Source: Ectorhizobium quercum
Lineage (GTDB): Bacteria; Pseudomonadota; Alphaproteobacteria; Rhizobiales; Rhizobiaceae
Assembly (NCBI RefSeq): GCF_026552795.1
Contig: NZ_JANFPI010000007.1
Location: forward strand, 186,001 to 250,000
DNA length: 64,000 nt
Direction of reading: 5' to 3'
Below are positions 28,169 through 37,524 of this stretch, piece after piece. The notes beneath the pieces are model-generated. The model worked only from the letters and a program-made list of their open reading frames with translations, was not told where the DNA came from and ran no database searches. Made by a program: the position numbers and the translations under genes. Within the stretch, counting starts at the first letter, position 1, and the number at the start of each line of letters is the position of its first letter.

Positions 28169-29385
28169 GCCTCTCCCCCGGCCTTGGCCATGCGGCGGTT
28201 GACGATGGCAAGCAGCGCGATGCCGGCGGCGAGAAGAACGAGCGGCAGGCCCCAGGTTGTTAGGGCGAAGGGAAGCCATTCCCGGCCGAGGAATGTGACG
28301 GGCGGCCAGTTTCCGGCGGAGACCAGCGTCTTGTAGTCGCTGGAGAAGAAGCGCTGCGTCAGCTCGATGACGATAACGGCACCTGCCGCCGTCGCGACCA
28401 GCCCGGCCAGCCGCCCGGCAACCGGGCCCGGGGCGAAGGACCCCGCCTTGCGGTTCTTCAGCCGCTCGACCGCCTCGCCGACCAGCCCGCGCGGCAGGAA
28501 CATCATCACCAGCACGAAGATCAGGCCCTGATAGAGCAGCCAGGAGCGCGTCGCGTCGGAGGTCACATGACCGAAGAAGGTCATGGCAGCGGCGCCGATG
28601 GCCGGGCCGAAGAACGTGCCGACGCCGCCGATGAAGCTGTTGAGCACGACTGCCGTCGAAATGGTGGCTTCAAAGACGACGTAGTTGGCCGCCTCGATGT
28701 TCACCGCCTGAAGCGCGCCGGCGATGCCCGCGAACATGGCGGAGATCGCAAAGGCCATCGTGCCGAGCGCATGGGTGTTGTAGCCAAGGAAGCGTAGGCG
28801 GTGCGTGTTTTCCCTGAGGCCCAGCGTCAGCCGGCCGAAGGGCGTCAGCGTCAGGAGATAGAGCAGCAGGATCGAGACGACGACCCAGGCGAGCGCCAGG
28901 TAATAGACTTCCGTGGTCGAGCCGAAATCGAAACCCCAGGCCGGCATGCGGAAGGAGGAGACGCCCGCCTCGCCGCCGAACGTGCCCTTCAGATGCGGCG
29001 CCAGCGCGTGCAGCAGTTCGGCCAGCGCCAGCGTGATCATGGCGAAATAGACGCCCGAACGCTTTGTCGAGAACCAGCCCGCCACGATGCCGGAGAGAAG
29101 GCCGACACCGGCACCCGCCAGCGGAATGAGGGGCGTGGGCAGCAATCCCTCGCCGCCGAGGGCGTTCATGGCATGCACGGCCGCGAAGGAGCCGAGGCCG
29201 AAATAGGCGGCATGGCCGAAGGACAGCATGCCCGCCTGCCCGCAGAGCAGGCTGAAGGCGGTGGCGAACAGCGCCGCGATCAGCATCTGGATCGCCGCAT
29301 TGGTCATGGATTCGGACACGAGGTAGGGCAGGGCCGCGAGAAGGGCGACGACGAGCAGCGCTGCGGCGGAATGCTTGAGGGTCAT
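28165..29385 (-). CDS. livM: Branched-chain amino acid-type ABC transporter permease (LivM-like)
   Basis: This 406-aa inner-membrane permease has about ten membrane spans. The family segment SLLCGQAGMLSFGHAAYFGLG is near residues 44-64, and a second conserved region GVGTFFGPAIGAA is near 250. The C-terminal 90 residues form an extra hydrophobic tail beyond the usual LivM core. AAGGAG lies just upstream of the ATG. It is coupled to livG by a 4-base overlap. Confidence 0.92.
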   Translation of the reverse strand: MTLKHSAAALLVVALLAALPYLVSESMTNAAIQMLIAALFATAFSLLCGQAGMLSFGHAAYFGLGSFAAVHAMNALGGEGLLPTPLIPLAGAGVGLLSGIVAGWFSTKRSGVYFAMITLALAELLHALAPHLKGTFGGEAGVSSFRMPAWGFDFGSTTEVYYLALAWVVVSILLLYLLTLTPFGRLTLGLRENTHRLRFLGYNTHALGTMAFAISAMFAGIAGALQAVNIEAANYVVFEATISTAVVLNSFIGGVGTFFGPAIGAAAMTFFGHVTSDATRSWLLYQGLIFVLVMMFLPRGLVGEAVERLKNRKAGSFAPGPVAGRLAGLVATAAGAVIVIELTQRFFSSDYKTLVSAGNWPPVTFLGREWLPFALTTWGLPLVLLAAGIALLAIVNRRMAKAGGEA

Positions 29386-29388
29386 GGA

Positions 29389-30330
29389 TTACTCCTTCTC
29401 GCCCAGAAGGCCGCTCGGACGCGCCAGAAGCACGATCAGCATGAGGAAGAACGGCAGGGTCGCGGCGATGCTGGAGACTTCGAGAACGAAGACGCCGCCG
29501 ATATCGCGGGCCACGCCGCCGAGGCCGATGTAATCGAGCAGGCTGGCGATCGAGACCCTGACGCCGACGGCAAGCGAAGTGAGGATGCCGATGAGCAGCG
29601 AGGCGGCCATCGCGCCGCCGAGCGAGCCGAGGCCCCCGACGACGACAACGACGAACACCATCACGCCGAGTTCCAGCGCCATGTTGGGATTGGTGGTGTA
29701 GAACGCGCCCGCCACCGCGCCGGCCAAGCCGGCGAGGAAGGCGCCGACGCCGAACACGCCCATGAAGACCAGCGGCACGTTGTGGCCGAGCGCTTCCACC
29801 ATGCGCGGGCGGTAGATGGCCGAGCGCACGACGATGCCGATGCGGGTGCGCGTCAGCATGAGATAGAGAAGGGCGAACATGAGAAGCGCCACACCGCCCA
29901 TGAACAGCCGGTAGAACGGATAGCTGCCGCCGCCGATATCGAAGGCGGAGAATTGCAGCGCCGCCGGCACGCGGTATTCGACAGGAAAATTGCCGTAGAA
30001 GATCTTGATGACTTCCGCGATCACCACCGACAGGCCGAAGGTGACGAGCAGTTCGTGCGCATGGCCGTAGGCATGCACGCGGCGCAGGATGACGCGCTCG
30101 ACGAGAATGCCGATGCCCGCGACGATCAGCGGCGAAATCAGGATCGCCAGCCAGAAGCCGGTCAGCGGCTGAAGCGTATAGGCGAGATAGGCCCCCACCA
30201 TGTAGAAGGAGGCGTGTGCGAAGTTGAGAACCCCCATCATGCCGAAAATGAGGGTGAGACCCGCCGAGACCATGAACAGCAGCAATCCGTAGATCGCACC
30301 GTTCAGGACGGCAAAGAGAATCTGATCCAT
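29389..30330 (-). CDS. livH: Branched-chain amino acid-type ABC transporter permease (LivH-like)
   Basis: This 313-aa permease has eight or so predicted spans. The family motif GLTLIFGMMGVLNFAHASFY is near residues 25-45 and VVGGLGSLGGAMAASLLIG is near 230-250. It lies three bases upstream of livM and 95 bases downstream of the binding-protein gene. HAAT permeases carry amino acids but also urea, amides and aromatic acids, so the substrate here is best inferred from the catabolic genes. Confidence 0.93.
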   Translation of the reverse strand: MDQILFAVLNGAIYGLLLFMVSAGLTLIFGMMGVLNFAHASFYMVGAYLAYTLQPLTGFWLAILISPLIVAGIGILVERVILRRVHAYGHAHELLVTFGLSVVIAEVIKIFYGNFPVEYRVPAALQFSAFDIGGGSYPFYRLFMGGVALLMFALLYLMLTRTRIGIVVRSAIYRPRMVEALGHNVPLVFMGVFGVGAFLAGLAGAVAGAFYTTNPNMALELGVMVFVVVVVGGLGSLGGAMAASLLIGILTSLAVGVRVSIASLLDYIGLGGVARDIGGVFVLEVSSIAATLPFFLMLIVLLARPSGLLGEKE

Positions 30331-30425
30331 TGTCTGGTCCGTGATTGAAGGTTCAGCGCGGATTGCAGGGCGAACCGCTCATTCGCGATCGGCCCGCCCT
30401 GCCACCGGGAGAGACGGCGGGAAAA

Positions 30426-31670
30426 TCAGCCGGGACGCTGCATCGAGCAGCTGTCCTGCACGGGGTCGATGGAATCGGCACCGGAGAAGGACTTGACCGG
30501 CAGGAAGCCGAACTCGGTGCCGTCGGCCTTGACCTTCGCTTCCCTGGAAACGGTCTGCACGACCATCGGGAACTGGGCCTGGTGATCGTCCGCCCGCATC
30601 GAATATTCGCCCATCGGCGTGTCGACGGTCGCCGCTTCGAGCGCGAGCGCGATCTTCGTCGTATCGACCTTGCCGCCATCGGAGGCGACGTCCTTGAGCG
30701 CCTCGCCGAACAGCATCAGGCCGAAGACGGCGGCCGGCTCGACATAGGCCGGATAGTGGCCGGTCACGCTCCTGTAGTCCTCGGCGAAGGCCATTGAGGT
30801 CTCACCGTTGGCTTCCGGATTGTAGGGCGTGGAGACGACATGGCCTTCGGCGATGGCGCCGGCATTGCCGATATTGCCCGGCTGGTCGAGGAAGGCGGTG
30901 GCGAACTTCGCCTTGAGACCCGCACCGCTGGCCGCCTTCATCAGCAGCAGCAGGTCGTTCGACCAGTTGCCGGTGAAGACCGTATCGACGTTGGCCGCCT
31001 GGATCCGCGCGACATAGGGCGAGAAATCCTGGATCTTGTTGACTTCGTGCAGGGTCTTCTCGACCACCTCGTAGCCGATTTCGCCGGCATTGGCGGTGAC
31101 GGTGTTTTCCACGTCCACGCCCCAGGAATAGTTCTGGTTGATGGAATAGGCGCGACTGCCCAGAATGCCCTCTTCCTTCATGCCGAGCGCGACCGTCTTG
31201 AAGCGGATCGCGGCGTTCGGGCTGAAGCGGAAGTGATAGAAGTGACACTTGGCGCCCGTCAGCTCCAGCGCCTCGGCGCCGAGGTTGAGATAGAGCACTT
31301 CCCGGCCCCTGTTGCGCAGGTTGAACTTGCGCACGTCTTCCGTGATCTGGCCCGCCACGGCTGACGAGGACCCCTGAAGGATGACCTGCGCACCATCGGC
31401 GATCGCCGCCTTGACGCGGTCGGCGGCGCCGACCGGGCCGCCCTGGTTGTCGTATTCCAGAAGCTGGATCTTCTCGCCGTTGAAGCCGCCGGCCTCGTTG
31501 ATCTTGCCGAGCTGGTAGAGCACCGCCGCACGATAGAGCAGGCCGGTTGAGGCCTGCGGCCCCGACAGCGTTTCGACGAGAGCGACCTTCAGCGGCTCGG
31601 CAGAAGCCGCACCGGCGATAGCAAGAGACAGGCAGGCAACACCGGCCCGCAGGACTGCGCCAAGAGACAT
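30426..31670 (-). CDS. Branched-chain amino acid-type ABC transporter substrate-binding protein
   Basis: This 414-aa periplasmic binding protein of the peripla_BP_6 (Leu/Ile/Val) type has a signal peptide MSLGAVLRAGVACLSLAIAG with likely cleavage after ASA. The mature protein opens with EPLKVALVETLSGPQA. GGAGGAAATC places the start at 31670. It is the first gene of the minus-strand operon and faces the GntR gene at 31936 across a 265-base control region. Its ligand is unknown; homologues with E1/E2 genes suggest a small organic acid or hydroxyketone precursor, but that is inference. Confidence 0.92.
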   Translation of the reverse strand: MSLGAVLRAGVACLSLAIAGAASAEPLKVALVETLSGPQASTGLLYRAAVLYQLGKINEAGGFNGEKIQLLEYDNQGGPVGAADRVKAAIADGAQVILQGSSSAVAGQITEDVRKFNLRNRGREVLYLNLGAEALELTGAKCHFYHFRFSPNAAIRFKTVALGMKEEGILGSRAYSINQNYSWGVDVENTVTANAGEIGYEVVEKTLHEVNKIQDFSPYVARIQAANVDTVFTGNWSNDLLLLMKAASGAGLKAKFATAFLDQPGNIGNAGAIAEGHVVSTPYNPEANGETSMAFAEDYRSVTGHYPAYVEPAAVFGLMLFGEALKDVASDGGKVDTTKIALALEAATVDTPMGEYSMRADDHQAQFPMVVQTVSREAKVKADGTEFGFLPVKSFSGADSIDPVQDSCSMQRPG

Positions 31671-31731
31671 GATTTCCTCCACGATATCGGAAGACCCCTC
31701 CGTCTTCCGGTTGATCGAAGTGGTAGCGCAA

Positions 31732-31746
31732 ACTGGACTTACCAGT
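31732..31746. promoter_or_regulatory. Putative operator of the GntR regulator in the binding-protein promoter
   Basis: ACTGGACTTACCAGT is a perfect 5-bp inverted repeat with a 5-base centre, 62 bases upstream of the binding-protein ATG. On the minus strand TTGACT (complement of 31743-31748) overlaps one arm and could be a -35 element, with a weak -10 (CTACCA) after 17 bases. That puts the palindrome over the promoter, as expected for a repressor site. The remainder of the 31671-31935 interval contains an AT-rich stretch at 31760-31815 and no gene. Confidence 0.5.
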
Positions 31747-31935
31747 CAACAAAGAAGTAAGACCAAATTGGATTTTTGAATAATTATTTGATTTCATTGT
31801 TTATTTTATCATAACCTTGGAAATTAATGGTGCGCTTAGCCTGCATGGAAGCGGAAACGGACTGCCTTCAGATTGACTTGTCAGGCCGGTTAAGCCATCC
31901 TTCCCGATACAATTTGTCAACACCGGGAGAAGGCG

Positions 31936-32673
31936 ATGAAGGAAAGCGCAGCAGGCGCGAGAGCGGCTGGCCATCTGCCGGAGGAGATCGCGCGCCAGCT
32001 CGAGAAGCGCATCCTCGCCGGCGAGTTTCCCGTGGGTGCCAAGCTGCCGAGTGAACGTGAGCTTTCCGCCGAATACGCGGTGAGCCGGCCGGTGGTGCGC
32101 GAGGCACTTTCCCAATTGAAGCTGGACGGGCTGATCGAGGCCCGCGCCGGCAGTGGCGTCTATGTCATCGACAAGAGCGGCATGAAGGCCTTCCGGGTCC
32201 AGCCGGTGGTGATCGAGGAGGCGAAATCGCTCGAACACCTGCTGGAGCTTCTCGTCGCCATCGAGGTTGCCGCCACCCGCATCGCCGCGCTGAACCGCAC
32301 GCCGGAGGATTTGAAGAAGATCAGGCGGGCGCTGATCGGCATGGAATACGCCATCGCCAGCGACCGGCTCGGCGACGACGAGGACTACGCCTTCCACCAC
32401 GCCATCGTCGCCGCCACGCACAATCCGCATTTCATCGCGCTCTGCAAGCATCTGGAATTCGGCGCCCGCCACGTCATCCGGCGGGCCCGCGCCAACACGC
32501 GGGCAAACCTGACCGGCCTGATGGACGCCGTGCAGGGCGAGCACAAGGAGATCTTCGACGCTCTCGAAAAGGGCGATGCCGAGGAAGCCGGCGCGGCGGC
32601 CGAACGCCACCTGCGCAACGCTTCCGAGCGCATGAAGGTCTATCTGCGCGACAAGGCGCCCGAAACGCCCTGA
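31936..32673 (+). CDS. GntR-family (FadR-type) transcriptional regulator
   Basis: This 245-aa regulator has an N-terminal winged helix (residues about 14-80, GEFPVGAKLPSERELSAEYA and SRPVVREALSQLKLDGLIEA) and a C-terminal all-helical FCD effector domain with metal-ligand-type His residues (AFHHAIVAATHNPHF). FCD domains bind small carboxylates and often a metal. GGGAGAAGGCG sits before the ATG. It is divergent from the Liv/E1-E2 operon and most likely represses it until the substrate or an intermediate is bound. It converges with the amidohydrolase gene at 32701, 27 bases away. Confidence 0.92.
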   Translation: MKESAAGARAAGHLPEEIARQLEKRILAGEFPVGAKLPSERELSAEYAVSRPVVREALSQLKLDGLIEARAGSGVYVIDKSGMKAFRVQPVVIEEAKSLEHLLELLVAIEVAATRIAALNRTPEDLKKIRRALIGMEYAIASDRLGDDEDYAFHHAIVAATHNPHFIALCKHLEFGARHVIRRARANTRANLTGLMDAVQGEHKEIFDALEKGDAEEAGAAAERHLRNASERMKVYLRDKAPETP

Positions 32674-32700
32674 AAAGGCCCCCGTTTGACCCGGGACGGA

Positions 32701-33996
32701 TCAGCCGGCCGCGCGCGGCACGAAATCCCGGCCGCCGTCGATGGTCCGCGGACGCCCTTCCAGGAACAGTTCGCTGACCACCGGCGCCGTGCGGCTGACG
32801 ACCTTGCCCGCCTTCAGGACGAAAAGACGGGCGGGCTTGAGCCTGAGCGCCTCCTGCACGTCTTCGGCCTGCAACACTACCAGATCGGCCTTGCAGCCGA
32901 CATCGAGACCATAGCCTTCCAGCCCCATCGTCCGGGCCGAATTGACGGTCACGGCGTCGAACAGCATCTTCTTTTCCGCGACGCCACCCATCTGCGAAAC
33001 GTGCAGCGCCATATGCGCCACTTCCAGCATGTCGCCGGAGCCCATCGAATACCACGGGTCCATCACGCAATCATGGCCGAAGGACACGTTGAGGCCGGCG
33101 GCCATCAGCTCGCGCACCCGCGTCATGCCGCGCCGCTTCGGATAGGTATCGTGACGGCCTTGCAGCATGATGTTGATGAGCGGGTTGGGAATGACGTTGA
33201 TGTCGGCTTCCGCCATCAGCGGAATGAGCTTCGAGACGTAATAATTGTCCATCGAGTGCATGGAGGTGAGGTGCGAGCCGGCGACGCGGCCCTGAAGCCC
33301 GAAGCGCACGGTTTCCGCCGCCAGCGTCTCGATGTGGCGCGACATCGGATCGTCCGTCTCGTCGCAGTGCATGTCCACCGCCAGTCCCCGCTCGGCGGCG
33401 ATGCGGCAGAGCGCTTCCACGGACCGGCGCCCCTCTTCCATCGTCCGTTCGAAATGCGGAATGCCGCCGACGATCTCCACGCCCATGTCGAGCGCCCGTT
33501 CGAGCGCGGCCACGCCCTCCGGCGCACGATAATAGCCGTCCTGCGGGAACGCGACGAGCTGAAGCTCGATATAGGGCCTGACGATCTCGCGCACCTCCAG
33601 CAGCGCCTCCGCCGTCACGAGGCGCGGATCGGAGGTGTCGACATGGCTGCGGATGAAGAGAAGCCCCTGTGAAACGGCGAGGTCGCAATAGCGCAGCGCC
33701 CGATCGATCAGCGCGTCCTTCGTCAGCGTCGGGCGCAATTCGCCCCACAGCGAAATCCCCTCCAGCAGCGTGCCGGAGACGTTCATGCGGGGCAGGCCGA
33801 GCGACAGCGTCGCATCCATGTGGAAATGCGGATCGCAGAAGGCCGGGCTGACGAGCCGTCCGCCGGCATCGATCTCCTCGCCCGCCTGCGCATCGATCTT
33901 CCTTTCAAGCGCCGCGATCCTGCCGCCGGCCACGCCGATATCGACGCCCTTGCGCCCGTCCGGAAGATTGGCGCTGCGGATGATCAGGTCGAACAT
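32701..33996 (-). CDS. Cytosine deaminase-like amidohydrolase
   Basis: This 431-aa metal-dependent hydrolase of the amidohydrolase superfamily is closest in pattern to cytosine deaminase/CodA-like enzymes. Metal ligands are visible in DPHFHMDAT (HxH, about residues 56-63), HCDETDDP (about 216), SHLTSMHS and FGHDCVMDPW (Asp ligand, about 316). The C-terminal part restores the small beta-sandwich (GCKADLVVLQA). GGAGG precedes the ATG at a good distance. It is the last gene of the operon starting at 39922 and probably acts on the imported compound, removing ammonia or opening a ring. The substrate is unknown. Confidence 0.88.
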   Translation of the reverse strand: MFDLIIRSANLPDGRKGVDIGVAGGRIAALERKIDAQAGEEIDAGGRLVSPAFCDPHFHMDATLSLGLPRMNVSGTLLEGISLWGELRPTLTKDALIDRALRYCDLAVSQGLLFIRSHVDTSDPRLVTAEALLEVREIVRPYIELQLVAFPQDGYYRAPEGVAALERALDMGVEIVGGIPHFERTMEEGRRSVEALCRIAAERGLAVDMHCDETDDPMSRHIETLAAETVRFGLQGRVAGSHLTSMHSMDNYYVSKLIPLMAEADINVIPNPLINIMLQGRHDTYPKRRGMTRVRELMAAGLNVSFGHDCVMDPWYSMGSGDMLEVAHMALHVSQMGGVAEKKMLFDAVTVNSARTMGLEGYGLDVGCKADLVVLQAEDVQEALRLKPARLFVLKAGKVVSRTAPVVSELFLEGRPRTIDGGRDFVPRAAG

Positions 33997-34020
33997 GGGC
34001 GAAACCTCCAGGGTCTGAAA

Positions 34021-34965
34021 TCAGCGCTCGCCGCGCCGGTACGGTTGCATCAGCGCCTGCGGCACGCGGGCGCGCCGCGCCATGACGGCAAGCGCGGCGA
34101 TGGAAAGAACATACGGGATCATCAGGAAGATCTGATAGGGCACGACGCCGCTCAGCACGGTTTGCAGGCGAAGCTGGAAACCGTCGAAGAAGGCGAAGAG
34201 CAGCGCCCCGAAAAGCGCGCGTTCCGGCCGCCAGGAGGCGAAGACGACGAGCGCGATGCAGATCCAGCCGCGCCCCTGCACCATCGTCGGGAAGAAGCTG
34301 TTGAAGGCCGAAAGCGTGAGGAACGCCCCGCCCACCCCCATCAGCGCGCTGCCGGCGATCACCGCGCCGTAGCGCACCATCATCGGGTTGATGCCCTGCG
34401 CCTCCGCCGCATGCGGATTCTCGCCCGTCATGCGGATGGCAAGACCGAGCGGCGTGCGGAAAACGATGTAGGCGAGCAAAAGGGCGAGCGCGATCGCCAG
34501 ATAGGTCGGCGCCGTCTGCGTGAACAAGGCCGGACCGAGGAAGGGCAGGTCGGACAGGCCGGGAATGGCGATGGGCCGGAACGGCTCCACCGTCGGCGGC
34601 GTGCCCGCCACCGGCACCATCAGCCGGAAGACATAATAGCTGAAGCTCGACGCGAACAGCGTGACGCCGAGGCCGGAGACATGCTGCGACAGGCCGAGCG
34701 TGACCGTCAGCAGCGCGTGGAGAGCACCGAACACGCCGCCCGCCAGCGCCGCGACGAAAAGCCCGGTCCACAGGTCCGCGCCGTTATAGACGGCGAGCCA
34801 GCCGATCATCGCGCCGAAGGTCATGATGCCCTCGATGCCGAGGTTCAGCACGCCGGAACGCTCGCACAAAAGCGCCCCCAGCGTGCCGAGGATGAGCGGC
34901 GTGGCGATGCGCAGCACGGCGGCCCACAGGCCGGCGGAGGCAAGGATGTCGATCAGCGCGCTCAT
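34021..34965 (-). CDS. ABC transporter permease, nucleoside/simple-sugar type
   Basis: This 314-aa permease of the BPD_transp_2 family resembles YufQ/NupQ-type nucleoside importers. It has about eight spans, with LLCERSGVLNLGIEGIMTFGA-type family segments near residues 32-52 and GENPHAAEAQGINPMMVRY near 190. It opens MSALIDILAS. Its ATG overlaps the preceding permease stop by four bases. It is paired with the 349-aa permease, the double ATPase and the BMP-type binding protein of the same operon. Confidence 0.9.
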   Translation of the reverse strand: MSALIDILASAGLWAAVLRIATPLILGTLGALLCERSGVLNLGIEGIMTFGAMIGWLAVYNGADLWTGLFVAALAGGVFGALHALLTVTLGLSQHVSGLGVTLFASSFSYYVFRLMVPVAGTPPTVEPFRPIAIPGLSDLPFLGPALFTQTAPTYLAIALALLLAYIVFRTPLGLAIRMTGENPHAAEAQGINPMMVRYGAVIAGSALMGVGGAFLTLSAFNSFFPTMVQGRGWICIALVVFASWRPERALFGALLFAFFDGFQLRLQTVLSGVVPYQIFLMIPYVLSIAALAVMARRARVPQALMQPYRRGER

Positions 34966-36011
34966 CGGCGTATCCTGTACTGCGTGAAGAAGACTGCCAC
35001 CAGCATCGACAGGAGCGACAGCGCCACGGTGACGTCGGCGATATAGGTGGGAATGCCCATGCTGCGGCTCATGCCGTCGGCGCCGACGAACATGACGGCG
35101 GTGAACAGTGCGGCCAGCACCACGCCGAGCGGATTGAGATTGGCGAGCATGGCGACGACGATGCCGGAATAGCCGTAGCCCGGCGAAAGGTCGGTCGTCA
35201 CATAGCCCTTCACCCCCATCACCTCGACGGCCCCGGCCAGCCCCGCCAGGCCGCCCGACAGCATGGCGACGATGACGAGCGTGCGGGCCAGCGGCACACC
35301 CGCAAAGACGGCCCCCGCCGGGTTGAGCCCCGCGGCGCGCGATTGCAACCCGAAGACGGTGCGCGACTGTACGAAGTGGATGACAATGGCGAGGATTATG
35401 GCGATCACCAGCCCGATATGCAGCCGCGAGCGGTCGAGCAGCCTCGGCAGGCGCGCGGCATCCGCCACGGGCTCGGATTGCGGCCAGCCGAAAGCCAGCG
35501 GGTCCTTCAGCACCCCGTCGATCAGCATGGACACGAACAGGATGGCGACGAAGTTGAGAAGCAGCGTCGTCACCACCTCGTCGACCGAAAAGCGCAATCG
35601 CAGCCACAGCGGCAGAAGCAGCAGCGCCATGCCCGCCACCGCGCCGGTGACGAAAAGCACCGGGATCTGGATGAGCGACGGCAGCCCGCCGAACAGGTGG
35701 GCGGACGCCGCCGCCACCGCGATCGCGCCGAGATAGAACTGCCCCTCCGCGCCGATGTTCCACAGCCGGGCGCGAAAGGCGATGGCCGCCGCCAGTCCCG
35801 TCAGCATCAGCGGTGCTGCGCGCGTCAGCGTTTCGGTGGCCGAAAGCCGCGAGCCGAAGGCGCCGGTCAGGATTTTCCAGTAGGCCGTGAGAACCGGCGC
35901 ACCGGCAAGCGCGATCAGCACGCCAGCGAGAGCCAGCGCGGCAATGACCGCGATCAGCGGCGTGGCGACGACCAGCGCCGCCGGTCGATGCTCGCGTCGT
36001 TCAAACCGCAT
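34962..36011 (-). CDS. ABC transporter permease, nucleoside/simple-sugar type
   Basis: This 349-aa partner permease is YufP/NupP-like, with nine or so spans. Family segments are FRARLWNIGAEGQFYLGAIA near residue 83 and SPGYGYSGIVVAMLANLNPLG near 280. It overlaps the ATPase gene by 11 bases and the next permease by four. Together these two permeases form the heteromeric channel typical of BMP-dependent nucleoside transporters. Confidence 0.92.
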   Translation of the reverse strand: MRFERREHRPAALVVATPLIAVIAALALAGVLIALAGAPVLTAYWKILTGAFGSRLSATETLTRAAPLMLTGLAAAIAFRARLWNIGAEGQFYLGAIAVAAASAHLFGGLPSLIQIPVLFVTGAVAGMALLLLPLWLRLRFSVDEVVTTLLLNFVAILFVSMLIDGVLKDPLAFGWPQSEPVADAARLPRLLDRSRLHIGLVIAIILAIVIHFVQSRTVFGLQSRAAGLNPAGAVFAGVPLARTLVIVAMLSGGLAGLAGAVEVMGVKGYVTTDLSPGYGYSGIVVAMLANLNPLGVVLAALFTAVMFVGADGMSRSMGIPTYIADVTVALSLLSMLVAVFFTQYRIRR

Positions 36012-37524
36012 GGGCGAGCCCCTCCCTTTCCCATTCCCCGGCCATCATCAGGCCGAGTTTCCGGGCGTCGGCATCCTCCGCCCGCACCGGCGGCGACAGC
36101 CGTCCGCCGACGATGGCCTGGATGCGGTCGGCAAGCGCCATCACCTCCTCGAGATCCTCGGAGATCAGCAGCACCGCGGTTCCGGCCCGGCGCGCCTCCA
36201 GAATGCGCTCGTGAACCGCCGCGACCGCGCCCTCGTCCAGCCCGCGCGCCGGCTGCGCGGCAACGAGGATGCGCGGCCGTTCGATCATGTTCCGGCCGAG
36301 GATGAGCTTCTGCATGTTGCCGCCCGAAAGCAGGCGGATACGGCTCGCGGGCCCGCCGCCGCGCACGTCGAAAGCCTCGATGATTCGCCGCGCGAAAGCC
36401 ATGCCTGCCTTGCGGTCCACCAGCCCGCGGCGGGAAAAGCGCGCCACGCGTTCGAGGATGGCGTTTTCCCAGATCGCCATTTCGCCGATGACGCCCTCGC
36501 GGTTGCGGTCCTCGGGAATGCGGCCGATGCCGGCCTCGACCGCCTCGGCGACCGTGAGATCGCCGATCCCCTTGCCGAACAGCACGAGGTCGCCGGCGCT
36601 GCGCTGCGCCGTGCCGCTCAGCAGGTGGGCAAGCGTGGTCTGGCCGTTGCCGGAAACACCGATGATGCCGAGCACCTCGCCCGCCCTCAGGTGAAAATCG
36701 ACCGCCTTCAGCCGGTCCACCCCGCCGGTGCGAACGGTGATGCCCGCCGCCTCCAGCACCACCTCGCCCGGCGTCGCCGCCTCGCGCACCGGGCGCTGCA
36801 CGGCGCGGCCGACCATCAGTTCGGCCAGTTCCGCCTTGCCGGTTTCAGCCGCCTTTCGCTCCGCCACCAGCCTGCCGCCGCGCAACACGACGATGCGGTC
36901 GGCGGTCGCCATCACCTCGTCAAGCTTGTGGGAGATGAAGATCAGCGAAAGCCCCTGCCGCGCCATGTCCTTCAGCGTCGAAAACAGCTTTTCCGCCTCG
37001 ATATTGGTCAGCACCGCCGTCGGCTCGTCCAGCACCAGAATGCGGGCATCGTTATAGAGCGCCTTCAGGATTTCCACGCGCTGCTGCTCGCCGACCGAAA
37101 GATCGCCCAGCCGCGCATCCGGATCGACCTTCAGGCCGAAGCGCTGCGAAATCGCCATCAGCTTCTTCCGCACCGCAGCAGCGTTCGAGGCCGGAGACCA
37201 CAGGCTTTCCGTACCGGTCATGACATTTTCGAGCACGGTGAGGTTCGGCGCAAGCGAGAAATGCTGGTGAACCATGCCGATGCCGGCGCGGATCGCCGCA
37301 CGCGGCCGGCCGGGCGGCAATTCCCGGCCCATCACCCGCACCGCGCCGCCGTCCGGCACGTAATGGCCGAAGAGAATGCTCATCAGCGTCGTCTTGCCCG
37401 CGCCGTTCTCGCCGAGCAGCGCGACGATCTCGCCCTTGCCCAGCGACAGCGAGATGTCGTCATTGGCGAGCGTGTCGCCGAACCGCTTGCTGACGCCGGA
37501 GATTTCGAGAACGGCTTCGCTCAT
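36001..37524 (-). CDS. Double ABC ATPase, nucleoside/simple-sugar importer
   Basis: This 507-aa protein contains two ABC domains. NBD1 has GENGAGKTTL (about residue 38), LSVGEQQRVEILKAL and ILVLDEPTAVLT. NBD2 (from about 255) has the degenerate Walker A GVSGNGQTTL and LSGGNMQKLILGRNM, with Walker B reading ILVAAQPARGLD, where Gln replaces the catalytic Glu; such degeneration in NBD2 is normal for this family. It starts with an ATGA overlap with the amidase gene. The translation upstream of 37524 in the same frame is not part of the gene. Confidence 0.92.
   Translation of the reverse strand: MSEAVLEISGVSKRFGDTLANDDISLSLGKGEIVALLGENGAGKTTLMSILFGHYVPDGGAVRVMGRELPPGRPRAAIRAGIGMVHQHFSLAPNLTVLENVMTGTESLWSPASNAAAVRKKLMAISQRFGLKVDPDARLGDLSVGEQQRVEILKALYNDARILVLDEPTAVLTNIEAEKLFSTLKDMARQGLSLIFISHKLDEVMATADRIVVLRGGRLVAERKAAETGKAELAELMVGRAVQRPVREAATPGEVVLEAAGITVRTGGVDRLKAVDFHLRAGEVLGIIGVSGNGQTTLAHLLSGTAQRSAGDLVLFGKGIGDLTVAEAVEAGIGRIPEDRNREGVIGEMAIWENAILERVARFSRRGLVDRKAGMAFARRIIEAFDVRGGGPASRIRLLSGGNMQKLILGRNMIERPRILVAAQPARGLDEGAVAAVHERILEARRAGTAVLLISEDLEEVMALADRIQAIVGGRLSPPVRAEDADARKLGLMMAGEWEREGLAHAV

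Noticed and set aside
28801..30348. 515-codon plus-strand frame rich in Glu, Asp, Arg and His
   Set aside because: It looks like a charged protein but is antisense to livM and livH, both of which have convincing membrane-protein translations.
36255..37000. Degenerate second ABC domain as a sign of pseudogenisation
   Set aside because: The altered Walker A (GVSGNGQ) and Walker B of NBD2 are the normal pattern in nucleoside-type double ATPases, and the reading frame is intact.
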